Positions 41,214 to 51,064 of a DNA stretch of 64,000 bases are shown piece after piece; position 1 is the stretch's first letter; the number at the start of each line of letters is the position of its first letter. The notes under the pieces were generated by a model, which was given only the letters and a program-made list of their open reading frames with translations, was not told the DNA's origin and made no database searches. The DNA lies in the NCBI RefSeq assembly GCF_021283545.2, contig NZ_CP128540.1:4809501-4873500 (forward strand), read 5' to 3'. The stretch comes from Pseudomonas alloputida (lineage in GTDB: Bacteria > Pseudomonadota > Gammaproteobacteria > Pseudomonadales > Pseudomonadaceae). The translations under genes were made by a program, and so were the position numbers.

Positions 41214-42033
41214 CAAACTCCTCTTCGCCACTGCCCTGCTTGCCGCTGGCCACACCCTGGCCGCCGAAACCGCACCCCGAGCCAGTGTGGTCGAGGCCGA
41301 CCCGCAGGTGATCGGCACCGCGCCACTGGTGCCCGAAGCCGATGGCTTCCTCGACCCGCTGCGTGAGCTGAAATTCAACCCGGGGCTGGACCAGCGCGAG
41401 TTCGAGCGCTCAACCCTGCAGGCGCTGAACGTGTACGACCCGCTGGAGTCGATCAACCGGCGCATCTACCACTTCAACTACCGATTGGACCAATGGGTGC
41501 TGCTGCCGCTGGTGAATGGCTATCAGTATGTCACCCCAAGCTTCGTGCGCACGGGGGTGAGCAACTTCTTCAACAACCTTGGCGATGTGCCGAACCTGTT
41601 CAACAGCGTGTTGCAGCTCAAAGCCAAGCGCTCGGCAGAAATCACCGCGCGACTGATGTTCAACACGATCATCGGCGTGGGTGGGCTGTGGGACCCGGCG
41701 ACCAGCATGGGCCTGCCGCGCCAGAGCGAGGACTTTGGCCAGACCCTGGGCTTCTATGGCGTGCCGGATGGGCCGTACCTGATGCTGCCGGTGCTAGGCC
41801 CATCGAACCTGCGCGATACCACCGGGCTGGTGGTGGACTATGCGGGAGAGCAGGCGGTCAACTACCTGAACGTGGCCGAAGCCAGCACCGATCACCCGGA
41901 AATCTTCGCCCTGCGTGTGGTGGACAAGCGCTATACGACCAAATTCCGCTATGGCCAGCTGAATTCGCCGTTCGAGTATGAAAAGGTGCGGTATGTGTAT
42001 ACCCAGGCGCGCAAGTTGCAGATAGCCGAGTAA
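41206..42033 (+). CDS. mlaA: MlaA family outer-membrane lipid-trafficking protein
   Basis: 275 residues from GTG 41206 (VVNKLLFATALLAAGHTLAA). MlaA motifs: DPLESINRRIYHFNYRLDQW, YVTPSFVRTGVSNFFNNLGD, VGGLWDPATSMGL, FGQTLGFYGVPDGPYLMLPV. It removes phospholipids from the outer leaflet and hands them to MlaC. No lipobox Cys is present in the leader, so it seems not to be a classical lipoprotein. Confidence 0.9.
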   Translation: MVNKLLFATALLAAGHTLAAETAPRASVVEADPQVIGTAPLVPEADGFLDPLRELKFNPGLDQREFERSTLQALNVYDPLESINRRIYHFNYRLDQWVLLPLVNGYQYVTPSFVRTGVSNFFNNLGDVPNLFNSVLQLKAKRSAEITARLMFNTIIGVGGLWDPATSMGLPRQSEDFGQTLGFYGVPDGPYLMLPVLGPSNLRDTTGLVVDYAGEQAVNYLNVAEASTDHPEIFALRVVDKRYTTKFRYGQLNSPFEYEKVRYVYTQARKLQIAE

Positions 42034-42040
42034 GCCTGCT

Positions 42041-42117
42041 GCGGCCCTTTCGCTCCTGCACAGGCATTACACAATCCCTCGCAGGAGCGGGTTCACCCGC
42101 GAAAGGGCCCGCAAAGG
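42041..42117. repeat. REP pair (one arm degraded)
   Basis: A full element (TCGCAGGAGCGGGTTCACCC and following) faces a shortened copy (GGCCCTTTCGCTCCTGC) between mlaA and the convergent patatin gene. Confidence 0.75.
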
Positions 42118-42122
42118 CAACC

Positions 42123-43271
42123 TCAAATCCCCAGGAATTCGCAAAGCTCGCGCTTCTTGGCCAAGGCATCCTTGCGCCCCAACTCGATCAGTTCACTGCA
42201 ATAGCTGGCCTCAAACAGCAAATAGCTCAACACCCCCGCCCCGCTGGTGCGCGTTGCCCCCGGCCCACGTAAAAACAGGCGCAACGCCGCCGGCAACTCG
42301 CGCCGGTGCCGAGCGGCAATCTCATCCAGCGGCTGGCTGGGCGCCACCACCAGCACGTCGATCGGTGCCAGCCCCAGGCGCCGGGCATCCAGGTGCGCCG
42401 GCAACAGCCCGCTCAAGTGGTTGAGGCGCTGCAGCAGTTCGATATCGCCTTCCAGGCTGTCAATGAACGTACTGTTGAGCATGTGCCCGCCGATCTGCGC
42501 CAGGCTCGGCTGCTGCCCGCTGAACACACGCTGGGGCGGTACAGGTGGCGCTGGCCGCTGCGGGTTTCCGCTGACCCCGACCACCAGCACCCGGCTGGCG
42601 CCCAGGTGCAAGGCCGGGCTGATCGGCGCCGACTGGCGCACTGCACCGTCGCCGTAATACTCGCCGCCCAGTTGCACCGGGGCGAACAGCAGCGGGATCG
42701 CCGCACTGGCCAGCAGGTGGTCGATGGTCAACGGTGCGGGTACGCCGATACGCCGGTGGCGCAGCCAGGCCTCGATGGTGCCGCGGCCCTGGTAGAAGGT
42801 CACCGCCTGACCAGACTCGTAGCCAAAGGCGGTCACCGCCACGGCGCGCAGTTGCTCGGCGGCCAAGGCGTGGCCGATGCCATCCAGGTTCAGGTGCGTT
42901 TGCAGCAGGCTGCGCAACGGGCTGCTGTCGAGCAACGCCACGGGGGCCTGGCCACCCAGCCCCAGCAGGCTGTGGCCAACGAAACGGCTGGCCTGGCGCA
43001 CGACCCCGGGCCAGTCGCTGCGGATGACCAGATGGCTGCGGAAATTCTGCCAGAAGGCAGTGAGCCGCTGCACGGCGTCATTGAAGTGCACCGCACCACT
43101 GGCCAGGGTGACGGCGTTGATGGCCCCGGCGGAGGTGCCGACGATGACCGGAAAAGGGTTGTCCGCGCCGGCGGGCAGCAACTCGGCGATGCCCGCCAGC
43201 ACACCGACCTGGTAGGCGGCGCGGGCGCCGCCGCCAGACAGGATGAGACCGGTTACCGGGGGTGGTGCCAT
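42123..43271 (-). CDS. Patatin-like phospholipase
   Basis: 382 residues. GGGAR oxyanion motif at 13-17, nucleophile Ser47 in GTSAG, and catalytic Asp208 in DGA. The extra C-terminal ~150 residues follow the RssA/patatin-like bacterial group with a DUF-type tail. It hydrolyses acyl esters, probably phospholipids, in the cytosol or inner membrane. 27 bp downstream of the acyltransferase gene, same strand. Confidence 0.9.
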   Translation of the reverse strand: MAPPPVTGLILSGGGARAAYQVGVLAGIAELLPAGADNPFPVIVGTSAGAINAVTLASGAVHFNDAVQRLTAFWQNFRSHLVIRSDWPGVVRQASRFVGHSLLGLGGQAPVALLDSSPLRSLLQTHLNLDGIGHALAAEQLRAVAVTAFGYESGQAVTFYQGRGTIEAWLRHRRIGVPAPLTIDHLLASAAIPLLFAPVQLGGEYYGDGAVRQSAPISPALHLGASRVLVVGVSGNPQRPAPPVPPQRVFSGQQPSLAQIGGHMLNSTFIDSLEGDIELLQRLNHLSGLLPAHLDARRLGLAPIDVLVVAPSQPLDEIAARHRRELPAALRLFLRGPGATRTSGAGVLSYLLFEASYCSELIELGRKDALAKKRELCEFLGI

Positions 43272-43298
43272 GGCGTCCTTCCTGGGGTAGATGTGTTT

Positions 43299-44234
43299 TC
43301 AGCGCTTCTTCTTGTCATACAGCCGCGGCGAACCCTCGGGCCGCGACTTGAACCGGCGGTGCGCCCACAGGTACTGCTCGGGGCACTCGCGCAACACGCT
43401 CTCGACCCATTGGTTGATGCGCAGGCAATCGGCCTCTTCGCTTTCCCCGGGGAAATCCGTCAGCGGCGGGTGGATGACCAGCCGATAGCCGCTGCCATCC
43501 TCCAGCCGCTTTTGGGTGAACGGAATCACCTGCGCCTTCCCCAACCGGGCGAACTTGGTGGTAGCGGTCACCGTCGCCGCGGGGATGCCAAACAACGGTA
43601 CGAAGATGCTCTGCTTGGCGCCGTAGTCCTGGTCCGGTGCGTACCAGATCGCCCGGCCCGAACGCAGCAGCTTGAGCATGCCACGCACGTCCTCGCGCTC
43701 CACCGCCAGCGAATCAAGGTTGTGACGCTCGCGGCCGCTGCGCTGGATGAAGTCGAACAGTGCATTGCCGTGTTCGCGGTACATGCCGTCGATGGTGTGC
43801 TGCTGGCCGAGCAGCGCGGCGCCGATTTCCAGGGTAGTGAAGTGCACCGCCATGAGGATCGCGCCCTGCCCCGCCTGCTGGGCGGCCTGCAGGTGCTCAA
43901 GGCCCTCGATATGGGCCAGGCGCGCCAGCCTGGCCTTGGGCCACCACCAGCTCATGGCCATTTCGAAGAAGGCGATGCCGGTAGAGGCGAAGTTGGCCTT
44001 GAGCAAACGCTGCCGTTCGTCGACCGACAGCTCCGGGAAGCACAGCTCCAGGTTGCGCGCGGCGATGCGCCGACGTTCACCGGCAAAGCGATACATGACG
44101 GCGCCCAGCGCGGCACCGATCTTCAGCAGCACCCGGTACGGCAACTGGACCACCAACCACAGCAGGCCCAGGCCCAGCCACAGGCCCCAGAACTTGGGGT
44201 GAAGGAAATAGGGACGAAAACGCGGGCGTTCCAT
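43299..44234 (-). CDS. Lipid A biosynthesis acyltransferase (LpxL/HtrB family)
   Basis: 311 residues with an N-terminal membrane helix (FWGLWLGLGLLWLVVQLPYR), the HX4E-type catalytic box in LMAVHFTTLEIG and later GRAIWYAPDQDYG and VIPFTQKRLEDGSGYRLVI. It adds a secondary acyl chain to lipid A at the inner membrane. Together with the prophage pagL, this window holds both an adding and a removing enzyme for lipid A chains. Confidence 0.92.
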   Translation of the reverse strand: MERPRFRPYFLHPKFWGLWLGLGLLWLVVQLPYRVLLKIGAALGAVMYRFAGERRRIAARNLELCFPELSVDERQRLLKANFASTGIAFFEMAMSWWWPKARLARLAHIEGLEHLQAAQQAGQGAILMAVHFTTLEIGAALLGQQHTIDGMYREHGNALFDFIQRSGRERHNLDSLAVEREDVRGMLKLLRSGRAIWYAPDQDYGAKQSIFVPLFGIPAATVTATTKFARLGKAQVIPFTQKRLEDGSGYRLVIHPPLTDFPGESEEADCLRINQWVESVLRECPEQYLWAHRRFKSRPEGSPRLYDKKKR

Positions 44235-44354
44235 TGAAGCATCCGGAAAGACAAAGGCCGCGCATTCTACAACGGATCAGTGCATGTTGCGGGCAACCGG
44301 TGTTCTCGTTATAAGTCAGGGCACTTTTTTCGCAACAAGCCGTCTATGCAGACC

Positions 44355-45107
44355 ATGAGCCCAAACCACACACCCGACACCGCCTCCGTGTTCCAGCTCA
44401 AGGGCAGCATGCTCGCCATTACGGTACTGGAACTGGCGCGCAATGACCTTGAAGCCCTCGACCGCCAGTTGGCGGCCAAAGTCGCCCAGGCCCCGAACTT
44501 CTTCAGCAATACACCGCTGGTGCTGGCGCTGGACAAGCTGCCGGCCGACGAAGGGGCAATCGACCTGCCCGGCTTGATGCGGATCTGCCGACACCACGGC
44601 CTGCGTACCCTGGCCATCCGCGCCAACCGCATCGAGGACATCGCCGCCGCCATCGCCATCGACCTGCCGGTGCTGCCGCCCTCGGGGGCCCGCGAACGGC
44701 CGCTGGAGCCCGAGCCCGAGGTGGTCAAAAAGCCCGAACCGGCCCCGGCGCCACCACCGCCCCCCGAACCCGAGGTGCGCCCGACCCGCATCATTACTTC
44801 GCCAGTACGCGGTGGCCAACAGATCTATGCTCAGGGAGGTGATCTGGTTGTGACGGCTTCGGTCAGCCCAGGTGCGGAACTTCTGGCCGATGGCAACATC
44901 CATGTGTACGGCGCCATGCGCGGGCGCGCCCTGGCCGGCATCAAAGGCAACACCAAGGCGCGTATCTTCTGCCAGCAGATGACCGCCGAAATGGTCTCGA
45001 TCGCCGGCCAGTACAAAGTCTGCGAAGACCTGCGCCGGGATCCGCTGTGGGGGACCAGCGTGCAAGTCAGCCTGTCTGGTGACGTGTTGAACATCACCCG
45101 TCTTTAA
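44355..45107 (+). CDS. minC: Septum site-determining protein MinC
   Basis: 250 residues from ATG 44355 ([20 protein letters not shown]); ATG 44346 in the same frame is equally possible. N-terminal MinC domain, a Pro/Glu-rich linker (~125-150), then the C-terminal beta-helix ([40 protein letters not shown]). It inhibits FtsZ ring assembly near the poles. First gene of minCDE. Confidence 0.94.
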   Translation: MSPNHTPDTASVFQLKGSMLAITVLELARNDLEALDRQLAAKVAQAPNFFSNTPLVLALDKLPADEGAIDLPGLMRICRHHGLRTLAIRANRIEDIAAAIAIDLPVLPPSGARERPLEPEPEVVKKPEPAPAPPPPPEPEVRPTRIITSPVRGGQQIYAQGGDLVVTASVSPGAELLADGNIHVYGAMRGRALAGIKGNTKARIFCQQMTAEMVSIAGQYKVCEDLRRDPLWGTSVQVSLSGDVLNITRL

Positions 45108-45216
45108 CGGATACTTGCCAGCATTTTTAGAGCAACTTTTTTACCGTTGCCTTTATTTAGCTATTTCAGTTTTTTGCAGGGACAAGTGTCCCGACTATTT
45201 TTAGGGGTGAAACACC

Positions 45217-46029
45217 TTGGCCAAGATTCTCGTGGTTACTTCCGGCAAGGGGGGTGTGGGCAAGACCACTACCAGCGCCGCCATTGGTACCGGCCTCGCA
45301 CTGCGCGGCCACAAGACCGTCATTGTCGACTTCGACGTGGGCCTGCGTAACCTCGACCTGATCATGGGCTGCGAACGCCGCGTGGTGTACGACTTCGTCA
45401 ACGTGGTCAACGGCGAAGCCAACCTGCAACAGGCCCTGATCAAGGACAAGCGCCTCGAGAACCTGTACGTGCTGGCCGCCAGCCAGACCCGTGACAAGGA
45501 CGCGCTGACCCAGGAAGGCGTGGAAAAGGTACTGATGGACCTGAAGAAGGACTTCGAGTACGTCATCTGCGACTCGCCGGCCGGTATCGAAAAAGGTGCT
45601 CACCTGGCCATGTACTTCGCTGACGAAGCCATCGTGGTGACCAACCCGGAAGTTTCGTCGGTACGTGACTCCGACCGCATGCTGGGCATTCTGTCGAGCA
45701 AGTCGCGCCGCTCCGAAAACGGTGAAGAGCCGATCAAGGAGCATTTGCTGATCACCCGCTACCACCCTGAGCGCGTCGTCAAAGGCGAAATGCTGAGCGT
45801 GGCCGACGTGGAAGAAATCCTGTCGATCAAGCTCAAGGGTGTGATCCCGGAATCGCAGGCCGTCCTCAAGGCGTCCAACCAAGGTATCCCGGTCATTCTC
45901 GATGACCAGAGCGATGCCGGCCAGGCCTACAGTGATGCGGTCGACCGCCTGCTGGGCAAAGAGAAGCCGATGCGCTTCATCGATGTACAGAAGAAGGGAT
46001 TCTTCGAGCGCATTTTCGGGAGCAAATAA
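45217..46029 (+). CDS. minD: Septum site-determining ATPase MinD
   Basis: 270 residues, start TTG 45217 with AGGGG upstream (TTG GCC AAG ATT). Deviant Walker A SGKGGVGKTT at ~9-18, DFDVGLRNLDLIMG, and the C-terminal membrane helix (KGFFERIFGSK). It carries MinC to the membrane and oscillates with MinE. Confidence 0.97.
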   Translation: MAKILVVTSGKGGVGKTTTSAAIGTGLALRGHKTVIVDFDVGLRNLDLIMGCERRVVYDFVNVVNGEANLQQALIKDKRLENLYVLAASQTRDKDALTQEGVEKVLMDLKKDFEYVICDSPAGIEKGAHLAMYFADEAIVVTNPEVSSVRDSDRMLGILSSKSRRSENGEEPIKEHLLITRYHPERVVKGEMLSVADVEEILSIKLKGVIPESQAVLKASNQGIPVILDDQSDAGQAYSDAVDRLLGKEKPMRFIDVQKKGFFERIFGSK

Positions 46030-46032
46030 ACC

Positions 46033-46287
46033 ATGAACCTTTTTGACTTCTTTCGTGGCAGACAGAAACAGACCAGCGCGTCGGTAGCGAAAGAGCGTCT
46101 ACAGATCATCGTGGCGCACGAGCGCGGCCAACGCAGCGAACCGGACTACCTGCCCGCGCTGCAGAAAGAACTGCTGGAAGTGATCCGCAAATATGTGAAC
46201 ATCGGCAACGATGATGTGCATATCGAGCTGGAAAACCAGGGCAGCTGCTCGATTCTGGAGCTGAACATCACCCTGCCGGATCGCTGA
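46033..46287 (+). CDS. minE: Cell division topological specificity factor MinE
   Basis: 84 residues, [20 protein letters not shown], then the anti-MinCD helix and dimer strands. It stimulates MinD ATPase. 3 bp after minD. Confidence 0.97.
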   Translation: MNLFDFFRGRQKQTSASVAKERLQIIVAHERGQRSEPDYLPALQKELLEVIRKYVNIGNDDVHIELENQGSCSILELNITLPDR

Positions 46288-46319
46288 TCCGCGTAGTCGA
46301 CAATTTGGGGCTGCCTTGC

Positions 46320-46392
46320 AGCCCTTCGCGGGCAAGCCCGCTCCTACAGGGGACGCATATCCTTTGTAGGAGCGGGCTTGCCCGCGAAGGGC
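46320..46392. repeat. REP pair
   Basis: Facing copies of CTTCGCGGGCAAGCCCGCTC and its complement, between minE and the pseudouridine synthase gene. Confidence 0.88.
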
Positions 46393-46437
46393 CGCAAAGC
46401 GGCCCCAGCGTTTACTGCTATTTTCGTGAGACCTGCA

Positions 46438-47073
46438 ATGCCGCTGTCGAATGTCCAGATCCTCTTCGAAGACGCCGCCATCCTGGTGATCAACAAACCG
46501 ACCCTGCTGCTGTCGGTACCTGGCCGTGCCGAGGACAACAAGGACTGCCTGATCACCCGTCTGCAGGAAAACGGCTACCCCGATGCGCTGATCGTGCACC
46601 GTCTGGACTGGGAAACCTCCGGCATCATCCTGCTGGCCCGCGATGCCGACAGCCACCGCGAGCTGTCGCGCCAGTTCCACGACCGTGAAACCGAAAAAGC
46701 CTACACCGCACTGTGCTGGGGCCAGCCGGCGCTGGACAGCGGCAGCATCGACCTGCCACTGCGCTACGACCCACCGACCAAACCACGGCATGTGGTGGAC
46801 CACGAGCAGGGCAAGCACGCCCTGACCTTCTGGCGTATCGTGGAACGCTGCGGCGATCACTGTCGGGTGGAGCTGACGCCGATTACCGGGCGTTCGCACC
46901 AGCTGCGCGTGCACATGCTGTCGATCGGGCACCCGCTGCTGGGTGATCGCCTGTACGCCAACCCGCAAGCCCTGGCGGCCCATGAGCGGCTGTGCCTGCA
47001 TGCCTCGATGCTGAGCTTTACCCACCCGGTGTCCGGGCAGCGGTTGAAGTTCGAGTGCCCTGCGCCGTTCTGA
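46438..47073 (+). CDS. RluA-type pseudouridine synthase
   Basis: 211 residues from ATG 46438 (MPLSNVQILFEDAAILVINK); the frame to 46378 starts inside the REP pair and is rejected. Catalytic Asp57 in VHRLDWETSG; ITGRSHQLRVHM near the end. No S4 domain, as in RluA, which modifies U746 of 23S rRNA and U32 of tRNAs. Exact substrate not provable here. Confidence 0.92.
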   Translation: MPLSNVQILFEDAAILVINKPTLLLSVPGRAEDNKDCLITRLQENGYPDALIVHRLDWETSGIILLARDADSHRELSRQFHDRETEKAYTALCWGQPALDSGSIDLPLRYDPPTKPRHVVDHEQGKHALTFWRIVERCGDHCRVELTPITGRSHQLRVHMLSIGHPLLGDRLYANPQALAAHERLCLHASMLSFTHPVSGQRLKFECPAPF

Positions 47074-47083
47074 TTTTGCGGGG

Positions 47084-47182
47084 CCTGTACCGGCCTCTTC
47101 GCGGCTAAAGCCGCTCCTGCAAGGGCCGCACTGCGCTCAGGGGCTGTGCAATACCTGTGGTAGCGGGGGTTAGCTGCGAAGA
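47084..47182. repeat. REP pair, divergent right copy
   Basis: Left copy CTCTTCGCGGCTAAAGCCGC; right copy GTGGTAGCGGGGGTTAGCTG, clearly degraded. Between the pseudouridine synthase and apeB. Confidence 0.7.
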
Positions 47183-47243
47183 TGCAGACACAAATTGTCG
47201 ACATTCTGCGTTAAACTCGCGCCACTGCTGTCTGGAGTGAGCT

Positions 47244-48533
47244 ATGCGCGACGCACTGAATACCGGCCTCATCGAATTTCTCAAGGCCTCCCCCACGCCC
47301 TTCCATGCCACCGCCAGCCTGGTCCAGCGCCTTGAGGCGGCCGGCTACAAGCGCCTGGACGAGCGCGACAGTTGGGACACCGAGACTGGCGGCCGCTACT
47401 ACGTCACCCGCAACGATTCTTCAATCATCGCCATCAAACTGGGCAAGCAGTCGCCGCTGCTCAATGGCATCCGCATGGTCGGCGCCCACACTGACAGCCC
47501 GTGCTTGCGGGTCAAGCCTCAGCCCGAGCTACAGCGCCAGGGCTTCCTGCAATTGGGCGTGGCAGTGTATGGCGGCGCGTTGCTGGCCCCCTGGTTCGAC
47601 CGCGATCTGTCGCTGGCCGGCCGCGTCACCTACCGCCGTGACGGCAAGGTCGAAAGCCAGCTGATCGACTTCAAGCTGCCAGTCGCGATCATCCCCAACC
47701 TGGCGATCCACCTGAACCGTACCGCCAACGAAGGCTGGGCGATCAACCCGCAGAACGAACTGCCCCCCATCCTCGCCCAAGTGGCCGGTGACGAACGCAT
47801 CGACTTCCGCGCCCTGCTCACCGAGCAACTGGCCCGCGAGCACGAGCTGATCGCCGACGTGGTGCTGGACTACGAGCTGAGCTTCTATGACACGCAGGAC
47901 GCCGCGCTGATCGGTCTGAATGGCGACTTCATCGCTGGCGCCCGCCTGGACAACCTGCTGTCGTGCTACGCCGGTTTGCAGGCCCTGCTGGCCGCCGACA
48001 GCGACGAAACCTGTGTGCTGGTGTGCAACGACCACGAAGAAGTCGGCAGTTGCTCGGCCTGCGGTGCCGATGGCCCGATGCTGGAGCAGACCCTGCAGCG
48101 CCTGCTGCCCGATGGCGACACCTACGTGCGCACCGTCCAGCGCTCGCTGATGGTGTCGGCCGACAATGCCCACGGCGTGCACCCCAACTACGCCGACAAG
48201 CATGACGGCAACCACGGGCCGAAGCTCAACGCCGGGCCCGTGATCAAAGTGAACAACAACCAGCGTTACGCCACCAACAGCGAGACGGCCGGGTTCTTCC
48301 GCCACTTGTGCATGGCCGAGGAAGTACCGGTGCAGAGCTTTGTGGTGCGCAGCGACATGGGCTGTGGCTCGACCATCGGGCCGATCACCGCCAGCCACCT
48401 GGGTGTGCGCACGGTGGATATCGGTTTGCCGACCTTTGCCATGCACTCCATTCGCGAGCTGTGTGGCAGCCATGACCTGGCGCACCTGGTGAAGGTACTG
48501 ACCGCGTTCTACCGTAGCCGCGAGCTGCCTTGA
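47244..48533 (+). CDS. apeB: M18 family aminopeptidase
   Basis: 429 residues. Metal and catalytic motifs: [13 protein letters not shown] (His82, Asp84), [32 protein letters not shown] and the C-terminal [21 protein letters not shown] dodecameric zinc aminopeptidase preferring acidic N-termini. Stands alone. Confidence 0.95.
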   Translation: MRDALNTGLIEFLKASPTPFHATASLVQRLEAAGYKRLDERDSWDTETGGRYYVTRNDSSIIAIKLGKQSPLLNGIRMVGAHTDSPCLRVKPQPELQRQGFLQLGVAVYGGALLAPWFDRDLSLAGRVTYRRDGKVESQLIDFKLPVAIIPNLAIHLNRTANEGWAINPQNELPPILAQVAGDERIDFRALLTEQLAREHELIADVVLDYELSFYDTQDAALIGLNGDFIAGARLDNLLSCYAGLQALLAADSDETCVLVCNDHEEVGSCSACGADGPMLEQTLQRLLPDGDTYVRTVQRSLMVSADNAHGVHPNYADKHDGNHGPKLNAGPVIKVNNNQRYATNSETAGFFRHLCMAEEVPVQSFVVRSDMGCGSTIGPITASHLGVRTVDIGLPTFAMHSIRELCGSHDLAHLVKVLTAFYRSRELP

Positions 48534-48538
48534 TGTAA

Positions 48539-48590
48539 GCAGGCGCGGCCTGTTCGCGGCGGTTCGACGCCTCGAACAGGCCGCGCCTGC
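48539..48590. terminator. Perfect 18-bp inverted repeat after apeB
   Basis: GCAGGCGCGGCCTGTTCG at 48539-48556 and its exact complement at 48573-48590, starting 6 bp past the apeB stop. There is no T-run, so it is either a REP variant or an mRNA end stabiliser. Confidence 0.55.
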
Positions 48591-48673
48591 TTAAACGTGC
48601 TCAAGGTCAATCACGCCTCGTTGGTCAAGCGCTATGCTTGTTACATGGCCCCACTGCAAAAGGATTGCTGTCC

Positions 48674-48841
48674 ATGTCCCCGTTCCTGTCACTGTTCGTC
48701 CCGGTGTTCCTGTTCCTGATGCTGCTGACCATCGGCTTCAGCATGCGCGAACGCAACATCGGTGTACTGATGATGTGGGTCGGCACCTTGGGTATTTTCG
48801 GCCTCACCTGCTGGAAGATCCTCGAGAAACTGCCGACATAA
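48674..48841 (+). CDS. Small two-pass membrane protein
   Basis: 55 residues from ATG 48674 (MSPFLSLFVPVFLFLMLLTI), with AGGA upstream (AAAAGGATTGC). Two hydrophobic segments with RERN between. 38 bp before the MscS gene, same strand, so may share its transcript. Function unknown. Confidence 0.72.
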   Translation: MSPFLSLFVPVFLFLMLLTIGFSMRERNIGVLMMWVGTLGIFGLTCWKILEKLPT

Positions 48842-48879
48842 ACCTCTACACTCGGTCAATCGTTTGACCTGAGGTAGAT

Positions 48880-51033
48880 TTGCCAGTGCCTGCCCTCCTG
48901 CGTTACCTGTTCCTGTTGCTCTTGCTTTTCATTGCCCCGGTACAAGCGGCGGGCTTGCCTGGCCTGCTGGGCGGCAGTGCGCCCGCGCAACCAGAGGCCA
49001 CCGAGCCGCTGGGCAAGTCGCTGGACGAGGTGATCAAGAACCTCGAAAACGACCAGCAACGGGCCAAGCTGCTGGCCGACCTGAAAAAACTGCGCGACGC
49101 CACCCGGCAATCGCAACCCAGCGTTGAACAGGGCGTACTCGGCCTGATCGGCGGTGCCCTGCATGACTTTGAAAAACAGTTCAGCGGCGATGCCAGCCCA
49201 TTCCACCGCTGGGCCGCGGAAATCGAACAGGCCCAGGCCGAACTGGCGGAACTGGTGGTGCCCGTGCACCAGTGGCCGGCGATCCTGTTCGGTTTTGCTG
49301 CAGTGATTGCCGTGTGGAGCGTGCTGGCCTATGCCTTCAACTGGGTCGGCCATCGGGTCCGCCTGCGCTTTGGCCTGAGCGAGGAACTGCCACAGCACCC
49401 GCGGACCTGGGACCTGGTGCGCTTTGCCTTGCGCAAGCTCGGCCCCTGGCTGGTAGCGCTGGTGTTCACGGTGTACCTGAGTTTCGTGCTGCCGCCATCA
49501 CTGGGCAAATCCCTGGCCATGGTGCTGGCCTACGCACTGGTGGTCGGTACCTGCTTTTCGGCCATTTGCGTCATCGCCTTTTCCTTGCTGGACGGCCCAC
49601 ACCGCCACCGCGCCCTGCACATCCTGCGGCGCCAGGCGTTTCGCCCGTTGTGGCTGATTGGCAGCTTCGCCGCGTTTGGCGAGGCGATGAGCGATCCGCG
49701 CATGCTGGTTGCTCTCGGTACCCACCTGGCCCACACCCTGGCTACCTTGGCCAATGTGATTGCGGCACTGTGTACCGGGCTGTTCATCCTGCGCTTCCGC
49801 CGGCCGATCGCCCACCTGATCCGCAATCAGCCACTGTCGCGACGCCTGACCCGACGTACCCTCAGCGATACCATCGAGATCCTCGGCAGCTTCTGGTTCA
49901 TTCCGGCGCTGATTCTGGTGGCCATTTCGCTGTTCGCCACCTTCGTCTCCGCCGGCGACACCAGCACCGCCCTGCGCCAGTCGCTGATGTGCACCGTGCT
50001 GGTGGTGGTGTGCATGGTGCTCAACGGCCTGGTGCGACGCCATGCCGCCAACCCCAAGCGGGCCAGCAAGCGCCAGGCGGTGTACACCGAACGCCTGCGC
50101 AACTTCGGCTACCTGCTGGTGCACCTGTTCATCTGGCTGGTGTTCATCGAGTTGGGCCTGCGCGTGTGGGGCGTGTCGATGATCAGCTTCGCCGAGGGCG
50201 ACGGCCATGACATCAGCCTGCGCCTGCTGGGCCTGGCCGGCACGCTGATCGTGGCCTGGCTGGTGTGGATCCTTGCAGACACCGCCGTACACCATGCCCT
50301 GGTGCGCTCGCGCCGGGGGCTGGCCAACGCCCGTGCGCAAACCATGATGCCGTTGATTCGCAACGTGATGTTCGTGGTCATCTTCATCATCGCGGTCATC
50401 GTCGCCCTGGCCAACATGGGCATGAACGTCACCCCGCTGCTGGCCGGTGCCGGTGTGATCGGCCTGGCCATCGGTTTTGGCGCGCAGTCGCTGGTGGCCG
50501 ACCTGATCACCGGCCTGTTCATCATCATCGAAGATTCGCTGGCCATCGACGACTATGTGGATGTCGGCGGCCACCTCGGCACGGTGGAAGGGTTGACCAT
50601 TCGTACCGTGCGCCTGCGCGACATCGACGGCATCGTGCATACCATCCCGTTCAGCGAAATCAAGAGCATCAAGAACTACTCGCGGGAGTTCGGCTACGCG
50701 ATCTTCCGCGTGGCAATCCCGCACAGCATGAACATCGACCAGGCGATCTCGCTGGTTCGCGAAGTGGGGCAGAAGCTGCGCAACGACCCGCTGATGCGCC
50801 GTAATATCTGGTCGCCGCTCGAGCTGCAGGGGGTGGAGAGCTTCGAGTCAGGGTCGGCGATCTTGCGAGCGCGGTTCAAGACCGCGCCGATCAAGCAGTG
50901 GGAGGTGTCGCGGGCGTTCAACCTGGCCTTGAAGCGGCAGCTGGATGAAGCCGGGCTGGACCTGGCGACGCCGCGGTTGTCGGTGCAGGTGGTGACAGCC
51001 GGTGGGGGTGGAATGACAGAGGCCGGCTCGTAG
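48880..51033 (+). CDS. Mechanosensitive ion channel, MscS family (large, YbiO-like)
   Basis: 717 residues from TTG 48880 (GAGG upstream; GTG 48886 is an alternative). A signal peptide and periplasmic helical region lead to about 10 membrane segments. The MscS core is PLLAGAGVIGLAIGFGAQSL, DLITGLFIIIEDSLAIDDYV, followed by the beta domain and a cytosolic end. It opens on hypo-osmotic stress. Confidence 0.92.
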   Translation: MPVPALLRYLFLLLLLFIAPVQAAGLPGLLGGSAPAQPEATEPLGKSLDEVIKNLENDQQRAKLLADLKKLRDATRQSQPSVEQGVLGLIGGALHDFEKQFSGDASPFHRWAAEIEQAQAELAELVVPVHQWPAILFGFAAVIAVWSVLAYAFNWVGHRVRLRFGLSEELPQHPRTWDLVRFALRKLGPWLVALVFTVYLSFVLPPSLGKSLAMVLAYALVVGTCFSAICVIAFSLLDGPHRHRALHILRRQAFRPLWLIGSFAAFGEAMSDPRMLVALGTHLAHTLATLANVIAALCTGLFILRFRRPIAHLIRNQPLSRRLTRRTLSDTIEILGSFWFIPALILVAISLFATFVSAGDTSTALRQSLMCTVLVVVCMVLNGLVRRHAANPKRASKRQAVYTERLRNFGYLLVHLFIWLVFIELGLRVWGVSMISFAEGDGHDISLRLLGLAGTLIVAWLVWILADTAVHHALVRSRRGLANARAQTMMPLIRNVMFVVIFIIAVIVALANMGMNVTPLLAGAGVIGLAIGFGAQSLVADLITGLFIIIEDSLAIDDYVDVGGHLGTVEGLTIRTVRLRDIDGIVHTIPFSEIKSIKNYSREFGYAIFRVAIPHSMNIDQAISLVREVGQKLRNDPLMRRNIWSPLELQGVESFESGSAILRARFKTAPIKQWEVSRAFNLALKRQLDEAGLDLATPRLSVQVVTAGGGGMTEAGS

Positions 51034-51053
51034 GAGCGGATTGACCCGCGAAG
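51026..51053. repeat. Single REP copy
   Basis: CTCGTAGGAGCGGATTGACC and following, just past the MscS stop codon; it lacks a facing partner. Confidence 0.65.
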
Positions 51054-51064
51054 AAGGCAACACC

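Noticed and set aside
42306-44237. A 643-codon plus-strand frame across the patatin and acyltransferase genes
   Set aside because: Both minus-strand genes show complete catalytic motifs; the plus frame has none.
49498-50724. A 408-codon minus-strand frame across the MscS gene
   Set aside because: Antisense to a clear MscS core; low-complexity His/Gln composition.
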